Source: Candidatus Zhuqueibacterota bacterium RBG_16_48_16 | GTDB lineage: Bacteria > Zhuqueibacterota > Zhuqueibacteria > Residuimicrobiales > Sediminimicrobiaceae | Direction of reading: 5' to 3' | NCBI GenBank assembly: GCA_001771235.1 | Contig: METF01000052.1 | Location: forward strand, 1 to 12,225 | Length of the DNA stretch: 12,225 nucleotides | Part shown: positions 1 through 6,102 of the stretch, one piece after another | Layout: every line of letters starts with the position of its first letter | How positions within the stretch are numbered: position 1 is the stretch's first letter | Notes under the pieces: model-generated | What the model saw: only the letters and a program-made list of their open reading frames with translations | Databases searched by the model: none | Told to the model about the DNA's origin: nothing | Position numbers and translations under genes: made by a program

Positions 1-861
1 TATATCGACCGCACCATTGAACGAAACGGACGATTCATTGATCATTGTGCCATTATATGAAAATCTATATAACCGGCCAGTTTCTTCATCCGCCACCCAG
101 ATATCATGAGTCAAAGAATTGACGGCTATTGCCGCTGGCGATTGAAGGATATTTGCTTCCAGCTCCTGATTGCCATCTTTATCCAGCCGCAGGATCTTGC
201 CGCTGTCCGACTGCACCAGCCAGAGCTTATGGAACAAAGTATCGGCGTCCATGTCATCAATAATCGGAAAATAACGCAAACGAACCAGCTCGCTGCCCGT
301 CTCATCGATTTTGAGCAGCTCATTGGCATAGCGCGTATAACCCCACGCTGCCCGCTCTGCCGGGTCGGCGACAATAAAAATCGGTAAATTAACGGTCAAA
401 TAATCAAAAAGGTGCGTCTGCAAATCGTGCGACAGCCGGGCAAAAACACCGGCACTAAAATCGGCGACCCAGGTATAGGTCGGCCCCGGCTCGACCGTGA
501 CTGCCGGCGAGTAGGGCGTTTCGTAGCCATCTATTGCCGCGGAAATGCGATACTGGTATACCAGCCCATAAGTCACGGAGTCCATGTACGAATGTGTTGT
601 CGGGGGGATTTCATAAAAAAGCACAAACTCACTGTCACCGGCCGTTTTTCGATAGATGTTGACATGGTCAATGCCCACAAGAGACACGGCATCCCAGGAC
701 AAGCTCACGGTCTTTTCCTTTGCCACAGCTTTCAAGCCCGCAAGCCGCCCTTTGGTCTGTGGATTTTGGGGATCCAGCGGATTGTTCCGTTCTCTTTCTG
801 AGCAGGAAAACAGGATGGTCATGCTGGTAACGAGCAACAATATGTGGCACCTTTTTTTCAT
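1..861 (-). CDS. Lipoprotein with fibronectin III domain and beta-propeller repeats (3' part outside window)
   Basis: The reading frame is open for 287 codons from the ATG at 861 to the window edge, so the C-terminus is missing. Residues 1-20 form a lipoprotein signal peptide: a K-K-R start, a hydrophobic core and L-F-S-C with the acceptor Cys at 20. N-N-P-L-D-P follows at 26-31, a pattern often seen after the lipobox in lipoproteins of FCB-like phyla. Residues about 39-125 read as a fibronectin type III domain (L-S-W at 54-56, Y-Q-Y-R-I-S near 102-107). From about 128, two W-V-A-D-containing stretches, one near 131 and one near the window edge, each followed by a turn and a short strand, look like NHL or SMP-30-type propeller blades. 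The likely role is binding or scaffolding at the outer or inner membrane; no enzymatic motif is visible. No strong Shine-Dalgarno precedes the ATG, and in-frame TAA TAA lies a short way upstream, which limits the N-terminus. The ligand is unknown. Confidence 0.85.
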   Translation of the reverse strand, partial: MKKRCHILLLVTSMTILFSCSERERNNPLDPQNPQTKGRLAGLKAVAKEKTVSLSWDAVSLVGIDHVNIYRKTAGDSEFVLFYEIPPTTHSYMDSVTYGLVYQYRISAAIDGYETPYSPAVTVEPGPTYTWVADFSAGVFARLSHDLQTHLFDYLTVNLPIFIVADPAERAAWGYTRYANELLKIDETGSELVRLRYFPIIDDMDADTLFHKLWLVQSDSGKILRLDKDGNQELEANILQSPAAIAVNSLTHDIWVADEETGRLYRFSYNGTMINESSVSFNGAVDI

Positions 862-1106
862 CGGTTTGTCATTGTTCAATATAGCCGTTTATTATTTCAA
901 ATTATTTTGGACAGCAGTGGTTCAAAGTATTTTCTCATACGCAGAAGCGAGATAACATGTTTCTTGATTTGATTTGTGACAGCTCCAGTTCGATGAACGT
1001 GTTTGAGCCATCAAAGATGAATAAATTGTAAGCGATTACAGGATAGCCGGCCGGTTTTTTTTATTTATATAAGAGCATTCAAGAAGTGAAACCAAATTTC
1101 AAAAAC

Positions 1107-1437
1107 CAAATATAAAAACGACAGGGCAAAATGCAAAACTATCTTTTCCCCTTTTAAGTCAATAGGCTGAAGGCTAAAATATGATCTCCCCGCAGTGAGT
1201 GCCTGATTATCTTTTAACCGCTGAGTAAAACCGAGAACGCAGAGTTACTATTCTCTAAATCCATTTACAAACCTTCTCATACCATCTTCATTAGTATCAC
1301 ATTACCATTGATTTTTTCCTCTGCGAATTCAGCGGTCTCTGCGGTCAAATAAAAGTTCGCATTGCCCGGATGAATCCTATAAGTGTAGTCCAAGCTCATT
1401 TTGAATTTTGCTTTGTCATTTTGCAGTCTAATATTTG
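1107..1437. repeat. Outer arms of an A-rich imperfect inverted repeat
   Basis: The left arm (1107-1139) contains CAAATAT, then GACAGGGCAAAATGCAAAA. The right arm (1399-1437), read on the minus strand, contains CAAATAT, then GACAAAGCAAAATTCAAAA. The arms are imperfect, with different spacing between the two blocks. They enclose the second inverted repeat at 1211-1355. A-rich CAAAAT-type blocks can arise as simple sequence, so homology of the two arms is likely but not proven. Confidence 0.5.
1211..1355. repeat. Inverted-repeat element with CCGCAGAG-type ends
   Basis: The left end (1211-1245) begins CTTTTAACCGCTGAG and continues through CCGAGAACGCAGAG. The right end (1319-1355), read on the minus strand, begins CTTTTATTTGACCGCAGAG and continues to CGCAGAG. 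The ends are imperfect inverted copies around an A+T-rich centre of about 73 bp with no coding capacity. Ends of the form ACCGCAGAG...CGCAGAG recur between genes in many environmental bacterial genomes, so I take this as one copy of a dispersed, non-coding repeat. Its mobility and function are unknown. Confidence 0.65.
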
Positions 1438-1511
1438 ACCTTTGCATTAAAACTGTTTTTATTAATTTTTACGAGTCATTTAAACATCTTGTGATCGGTT
1501 GTCGGCGTGAG

Positions 1512-2081
1512 TCATAGATCCGCTTCGCTGAATATTTGCGCAGTGAAAATATGAATCCGGGTGTCCTTTTCTCTCCACGCGAATTTTGCCAGGCCGGCCT
1601 TCAGACAGGTATGGTCGAGAAACGTTTCCCTATTCCAGTTGTAGGTGGTTGCAACCTGCGGCAACAGCAAGCCGCTGTTGTGGCCCTTTTCGATCATCAA
1701 GCCGTGCCTTCCGACAATAATATCGTCGGTATCGCTTATCAGGGTAAGCGGCGACAGGACGGAAATTTCGATTTCCAGTTTTTCGACTTCCTTGCGGCTC
1801 ACCGGGTTAAAGCGCGGATCGCGCAAAGCGGCCGCTTCGGCCATCTCGATAATGGTCTCGAGCAGCGGCTTTATGGGAGCGACATAGCCAATACATCCCC
1901 TCAGTTCCGATTGAATGTGTAACGAAACAAAGGCTCCCCGTTTTTGGCGGTACAGCTTGTTTTCCCGTTCGTAGGCAAAAGGCTTCTTGCCCTGCACCGC
2001 CTGGCGAATAGTTACTCTGGCAATTCGAAGAAGATCGATTTGTTCTTCTCGGGATAATTGATTTTCTATTTCACCATTCAT
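1512..2081 (-). CDS. amrA: AMMECR1-domain protein (AmmeMemoRadiSam system protein A)
   Basis: This 189-residue protein is essentially one AMMECR1 domain, about the usual family length. Visible family motifs are R-G-C-I-G-Y at 61-66, D-P-R-F at 88-91, the strand E-I-E-I-S-V-L-S-P at 103-111, G-R-H-G-L at 124-128, G-L-L-L-P-Q at 137-142 and a Cys/Leu-rich helix near 158-164. The biochemical role of the family is unknown; bacterial members cluster with a MEMO protein and a radical SAM enzyme. The ATG at 2081 is supported by AAAAGGCGG about 8 nt upstream. It lies 20 nt after the stop of the MEMO fusion gene, so the two are almost certainly cotranscribed. There is no signal peptide, so the protein should be cytoplasmic, unlike its three upstream partners. 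It is the last gene of the cluster. Confidence 0.92.
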   Translation of the reverse strand: MNGEIENQLSREEQIDLLRIARVTIRQAVQGKKPFAYERENKLYRQKRGAFVSLHIQSELRGCIGYVAPIKPLLETIIEMAEAAALRDPRFNPVSRKEVEKLEIEISVLSPLTLISDTDDIIVGRHGLMIEKGHNSGLLLPQVATTYNWNRETFLDHTCLKAGLAKFAWREKDTRIHIFTAQIFSEADL

Positions 2082-2101
2082 GAGAATGCCGCCTTTTCAT
2101 G

Positions 2102-3601
2102 TCAACTTTTTTCTTCAAAAACCTGGGTCTCGTACAGCCAAAATTGGGCGCCGTTCTTCCAGGCGCTTTGGGGCAACCCTGCTTTTTGGCAGAGACTCTC
2201 CAGCTCTTCTTGCTTCGTTTTCCATCCCGCTTCGGCAGGCACTTCGGGCAGGTAGGTGGCGCCGCGGTTTCCTTTTGTCATAATGATGCCATGCCGTCCC
2301 ATTTCGAATTCACTGATGTCATTTATCTCGTAAACATTCGTCACATAGACGGAAATTTTAATCTTGATACGATCCAGCTCTTCTTTTCGCAGCGGCAAAA
2401 AACGCGGATCATTGAAAGCCGCCTGCACGGCACGGTCGGGCACCAGGTCGTAAAGCGGCCGGTCAAAACCATGATAGCCGATGCAGCCTCTCAGCACGCC
2501 GTCTTTGGTGATCGTAACAAACACGCCGCGGCTCTCTTCCAGCGCATTGTATTTCGGAGTAAATCGTGGAATCCGGCCGCTCCGAAGATATTCGGCTATG
2601 GCCTGGCGCGCCATTTTGAGCAGCTCATCCTGCTCTTTTTGTCCGAGCTTTTGATATTCGATTCGCTTTGACGGTTTACCTTTGTCTTGCTCAAAAACAA
2701 CAATCGAGCCGTAGCCGACGATATAGCCATTTTTCACACCGGTGACATCGCCCGAGTTGGTGCGTGCGATCAGCTTTGCTGCATTGGCTCCCAGTTTTTT
2801 CGCGGCAATCTCCATGACGGTCACCGGCCCGCCGCCGCAGGCAAAATAGGATTCGTTCAACAAACCCTGGCACAGCGCCTCCGGCGCCAGGGAAGCCATG
2901 GCCGCCAATGTCTTTTCGTCGGTCTTTTTGCACTCTTCATAAGAGTTACCGTGATACAAGTCGGAGCTGGCAACGATCAGTGCACGCCGGCCTTTTAACA
3001 CATCGGCAAGCGTTTCACCTATTTTTCGGCATGCGTTCCAGTCGTATTGGCCGATGACCATCGGTAAAATCGGTACGTCCGGGAAAAGCGTCTGAATAAA
3101 GGGCAACTGGACTTCGACCGCATGCTCGTTGCGATGGCCATAGCGCGAAAGCTTGACCAGGTCACTGGCGCTCACTAAAGCCGTGGCGACGGTTTTGTCA
3201 ATTTTTGACAGAGCCAATGGAGTTTGATAGGCATCACCGGGAAATATCGTGGCGCCGACAAACGGATCACGGTGGCTGGGGGCCAAAACGACAATGATAT
3301 CATAGTCATTGCCAGCAACCTGTTTGTAACCATATCCGGCAATTTGTCCGGAATACTGATATCCCGCATGAGGCACCACAAGCCCGGTTATGTTTCCCTC
3401 GATCTCTAGCTTTTGAGCATTATCCAGAAATTTTTTTACCTGTTCTTTGAGGACAGCAGGATCGCCGGGATAAAAAGCATCGGCTACCGCAGGTTTTCTG
3501 ATTTCATGGTCTGATGCAAAGGTGTGAATTGGACAAGCAGAAAAGAGAAAAATTAGTAAGGGAAGAAGCGAGGCAGACTTTTGTTTTAACGTCATTTTCA
3601 C
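2102..3601 (-). CDS. amrB: Exported MEMO-AMMECR1 fusion (AmmeMemoRadiSam proteins B and A in one chain)
   Basis: I choose the GTG at 3601 (499 residues) because AAAAGGGG ends 7 nt upstream; an ATG at 3595 and a longer ATG start at 3649 are alternatives. Residues 1-30 form a Sec signal: lysines, then a Leu/Phe-rich core. Cleavage probably falls near T-F-A-S; F-S-A-C inside the core could instead be a weak lipobox. The MEMO domain covers about 34-310. Residues matching the human MEMO1 metal site are His78 (P-H-A-G-Y), His110 (A-P-S-H-R) and Cys255 (C-G-G-G-P); S-S-D-L-Y-H at 212-217 matches its S-S-D-x-x-H. An AMMECR1 domain fills about 320-495, with R-G-C-I-G-Y at 371-376, D-P-R-F at 398-401 and G-R-H-G at 435-438. 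All predicted metal ligands are present. The MEMO role is unknown here; metal binding and redox chemistry are proposed for homologues. The gene lies 212 nt after amrS (from this start) and 20 nt before the free AMMECR1 gene. Confidence 0.93.
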   Translation of the reverse strand: MKMTLKQKSASLLPLLIFLFSACPIHTFASDHEIRKPAVADAFYPGDPAVLKEQVKKFLDNAQKLEIEGNITGLVVPHAGYQYSGQIAGYGYKQVAGNDYDIIVVLAPSHRDPFVGATIFPGDAYQTPLALSKIDKTVATALVSASDLVKLSRYGHRNEHAVEVQLPFIQTLFPDVPILPMVIGQYDWNACRKIGETLADVLKGRRALIVASSDLYHGNSYEECKKTDEKTLAAMASLAPEALCQGLLNESYFACGGGPVTVMEIAAKKLGANAAKLIARTNSGDVTGVKNGYIVGYGSIVVFEQDKGKPSKRIEYQKLGQKEQDELLKMARQAIAEYLRSGRIPRFTPKYNALEESRGVFVTITKDGVLRGCIGYHGFDRPLYDLVPDRAVQAAFNDPRFLPLRKEELDRIKIKISVYVTNVYEINDISEFEMGRHGIIMTKGNRGATYLPEVPAEAGWKTKQEELESLCQKAGLPQSAWKNGAQFWLYETQVFEEKS

Positions 3602-3813
3602 AGTCGAACCCCTTTTCCGAGCCACCTTGAGGTTGTTTAAAAGACTCATGTTTCTTTAGCCCTTTTTCATAATCTCAAAGGCAGGTTAATTGTGATTTCT
3701 TATGACCGGTGATCTGCTTCCCTCGGCGGCTCGCTATGCAATGATGTACTCCAGACTCACCCAGGGACGCACACCAATCGGGCATCTTCCAACCGGCTAA
3801 AATATAATAAAGG

Positions 3814-4941
3814 TTAAAGCCAAATCCCAGGAATTTTTGTCCGGCATTTACTACAAAGATTTTTGCTCAATTTATTTTCGACAATCGTAAAACCGATCCT
3901 GCGAATGAGCAGCGTGCCGCAACTCGGGCAATATGTGTTTTCACCCGGATCGCCGGGAACATTGCCAATGTAGGGGAAATGAATCCCTGCATCGAGGGCG
4001 ATCTTTTTCGCCGTTTGCAGAACAGAAATGGGCGTTGGCGGCAAATTTTTCAATCGATACTGGGGATGAAATCGCGAAAAATGAATGGGCGTGTCCGGCC
4101 CCAATTCGGCGACAATCCATTTGCACAGATCCTGAAGCTCGTTTTTGTCATCGTTTTGGCTCGGAATGACCAGGTAGACGATCTCGGTCCACATCCCCAG
4201 CGATTTTAACAGAACAAGCGTTTCCAAAACGGGCTTGAGCTCGCCGTTGACCAGCTCACGATAAAAACGCTCGGTGTATGCTTTTAAATCGATTTTTACG
4301 GCATGCAGGACTTGGCAGAGATCGCGCATGGGCTCAGCCTTGATATAGCCGTTGGAGATCATCACGCTCTTGATGCCTTTTTCGCCGGCTGCTGCCGATG
4401 TATCGTACACGTACTCCGTAAAAATCACCGGCTCGGTATAGGTATAGGCAATGGAAACACAGCCGTTTTGTTTGGCCAGATCGGCGATATCCCTGGGCGG
4501 CAATTGATAAGCCTTGACTTCTTCAGGCCGGGCCTGGGATATTTCCCAGTTTTGGCAAAATTTGCACAGAACGTTGCAGCCGGCCGTGGCCAGCGAAAAG
4601 GCATTGGTACCTGGCAAAAAGTGAAATAGCGGCTTTTTCTCGATCGGATCGACATGGACAGCGCACGGATTGCCATAGACAAGTGTATAATAAGTGCCGC
4701 CGCGGTTTTCCCGCACACCGCAGTACCCCCGCTCCAAATCGTCGATGACGCATTCCCTCGGGCACAATACGCACTTTATTTTTCGGTTCGGCTGCTTTTC
4801 ATAGTACCTCGCCTCAACAGGCCGCTGAATTTCCGCCGCCTGGGCTAAACCGGCACCTTGAAATATTTTTGATGGAACCGGAGACAACAGCAGGCAACCG
4901 GCGCCGCACGTGCTTTTGATAAACTCTCTTCGGGAAAACAC
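3814..4941 (-). CDS. amrS: AmmeMemoRadiSam-type radical SAM enzyme with Tat signal
   Basis: The start is a GTG at 4941; GAGGG, overlapping the stop of the upstream gene, lies 10 nt before it. Residues 3-9 are S-R-R-E-F-I-K, an excellent twin-arginine motif, followed by a short hydrophobic stretch and A-Q-A-A near 33-36. Family features then follow in order: a Cys cluster at 57, 60, 64 and 74 (C-x2-C-P-x2-C then G-Y-C-G-V-R-E-N), the radical SAM motif C-N-V-L-C-K-F-C with Cys122, Cys126 and Cys129, a TIM-barrel region with S-N-G-Y at 196-199 and K-I-D-L-K at 216-220, and C-terminal C-P-S-C at 338-341 and C-S-K-C at 363-366. At 375 residues it is the family length plus the Tat segment. The enzyme resembles pyruvate formate-lyase activases and probably makes a 5'-deoxyadenosyl radical; its substrate is unknown. 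A Tat signal is odd for an enzyme needing cytoplasmic SAM and electrons. It is 13 nt downstream of the DUF362 gene. Confidence 0.92.
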   Translation of the reverse strand: MFSRREFIKSTCGAGCLLLSPVPSKIFQGAGLAQAAEIQRPVEARYYEKQPNRKIKCVLCPRECVIDDLERGYCGVRENRGGTYYTLVYGNPCAVHVDPIEKKPLFHFLPGTNAFSLATAGCNVLCKFCQNWEISQARPEEVKAYQLPPRDIADLAKQNGCVSIAYTYTEPVIFTEYVYDTSAAAGEKGIKSVMISNGYIKAEPMRDLCQVLHAVKIDLKAYTERFYRELVNGELKPVLETLVLLKSLGMWTEIVYLVIPSQNDDKNELQDLCKWIVAELGPDTPIHFSRFHPQYRLKNLPPTPISVLQTAKKIALDAGIHFPYIGNVPGDPGENTYCPSCGTLLIRRIGFTIVENKLSKNLCSKCRTKIPGIWL

Positions 4942-4954
4942 TATGAAAAAGCCC

Positions 4955-5959
4955 TCATGCTTTGACTATTTCCATTTTTTCAGTATCATCCGTCCCCAAT
5001 TGATGATGATCATCGGCAGCGGTGTGAATATAAGTCGGCTCGCGCCCGCTTTGTTTCAAGCTCGGCAAGCCGTTGTCCCGGCGCTGGTTTTCGATCATCT
5101 CCCAGCACACCTTATCCATAGCCACCATATCGACGGCTGCGATCACGCTGTTCTGCTGCCAGGTCCATTGCGGCATGTGCGGCGGCCCACCTTCGTACTG
5201 CGGCGTGAGCGCGTCGCATAGAGTAAGTCGTGTTTTGTTGCGAATATCGGCGAGCATATTGACATCGGCAACGTAGGGATCGCCGGTGTTATGGTGATAT
5301 TTATTGGGGTTATTGATGGCGCCAAAAAAATTCTTGAGCGCCGCCGTGATGCCGACGATTCCATGATCCTTGAGGATCGGCAGGTTGATAACAGCCGTGC
5401 ATTGGTCGTGCAATATCCGCGAGACCAGGCTGCCTACTTCTCCGAATTCGTATAGGGTTGAAGTATAACCAAAGCGATTGTTGCCATAGCATTGAGGCTG
5501 TTTGTTTCCCTGGTAAAGCCCGTAACCCGCCCGTTGCAGGTCTTTATCCGACCTGTCCCAGATAATGATGTGGCTCGGCGTTATGCCCACTTGCAAAAGC
5601 CTTTCCGACACGGCATCGACCAGCTCTTTGCTGGTCGAAAGGCCCTTTCCCGCCAGGCAGTTCACTTTTAGACCGACGACATCATCCTTTGAAAAGAGCT
5701 TTTTCCAAACCTTTTGTGCATTTTCCCGGTACAGGTTCTCCACCGCTGCATCCACCAGCCTGGCGACATTCATCCCGACGTAGCGATTATTGTTATCTTT
5801 GGCGTCACTTCTCGATGCAATCACCACCCTGGATTTATCGCCAACAGGACGGATTTGAGGACTCGGAAGTCCGGACGAAAAAGCCGAGAGCTGTCGCGGT
5901 ATGCAGGAAGAGGCCAACGCCAAAGCCGTGCTCTTTTTCAAAAAATCTCTTCGATCCAC
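4955..5959 (-). CDS. DUF362-domain protein with Tat signal
   Basis: I choose the GTG at 5959 (334 residues) because AGGTGAT ends 7 nt upstream; a GTG at 5971 has its ribosome site too close. The protein then begins M-D-R-R-D-F-L-K-K, a clear twin-arginine signal with the hydrophobic segment S-T-A-L-A-L-A-S-S. The DUF362 hallmark lies at about 192-218: N-L-P-I-L-K-D-H-G, then A-L-K-N-F-F-G-A-I-N-N-P. A conserved-looking V-G-L-K-V-N segment is at 95-100. DUF362 members are often linked to iron-sulfur proteins, but no C-x2-C-x2-C ferredoxin cluster is present here, and the reaction is unknown. The stop codon overlaps the Shine-Dalgarno of amrS (13-nt gap), so the two are translationally close and probably act together. 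It is the first gene of the cluster and follows a terminator hairpin with hardly any space for its own promoter. Confidence 0.85.
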   Translation of the reverse strand: MDRRDFLKKSTALALASSCIPRQLSAFSSGLPSPQIRPVGDKSRVVIASRSDAKDNNNRYVGMNVARLVDAAVENLYRENAQKVWKKLFSKDDVVGLKVNCLAGKGLSTSKELVDAVSERLLQVGITPSHIIIWDRSDKDLQRAGYGLYQGNKQPQCYGNNRFGYTSTLYEFGEVGSLVSRILHDQCTAVINLPILKDHGIVGITAALKNFFGAINNPNKYHHNTGDPYVADVNMLADIRNKTRLTLCDALTPQYEGGPPHMPQWTWQQNSVIAAVDMVAMDKVCWEMIENQRRDNGLPSLKQSGREPTYIHTAADDHHQLGTDDTEKMEIVKA

Positions 5960-5985
5960 CGGGGAAATCACCTTTTCTTTAAATG

Positions 5986-6023
5986 AAAAAACCGTGACCC
6001 CCTCTTCAGGTGCTGGATCACGG
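5986..6023 (-). terminator. Rho-independent terminator after the REC-PAS-GAF gene
   Basis: Read on the minus strand, CCGTGATCC pairs with GGTCACGG (one bulged T) around a loop of about 14 nt, followed at once by six T (5986-5991 on the plus strand). It lies about 80 nt after the stop at 6103 and ends only 26 nt before the DUF362 start. It may therefore also attenuate transcription into the DUF362-amr cluster. The loop contains CACCT, complementary to AGGTG of the DUF362 ribosome binding site; whether this matters is speculation. Confidence 0.8.
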
Positions 6024-6102
6024 CTCGTTTTACTGCTTCATATTACATTTTGCCAGTATCGAATATATTTTTATGAACCGGCAGAATTGAGCGAAAACCG
6101 GG

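Larger units (their letters stand above)
862..1511. other. Gene-free spacer, 650 bp
   Basis: No reading frame here has both a ribosome binding site and a plausible protein. The spacer is A+T-rich and holds the nested inverted repeats listed separately. At about 1029-1042 a TGTAA/TTACA stem closes a GCGA loop. It is followed by the loopless palindrome CCGGCCGG and eight T. This resembles a terminator on the plus strand, but no plus-strand gene leads into it. No convincing terminator was found after the AMMECR1 gene that ends at 1512. Confidence 0.6.

Noticed and set aside
1029..1064. Possible terminator (GCGA-loop stem, CCGGCCGG, eight T)
   Set aside because: The stem next to the T run has no loop, and no plus-strand gene reads into it.
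3602..3813. Gap between amrS and the MEMO fusion gene as a hidden gene or promoter
   Set aside because: No frame with start, ribosome site and protein character was seen, and no -35/-10 pair with good spacing was found.
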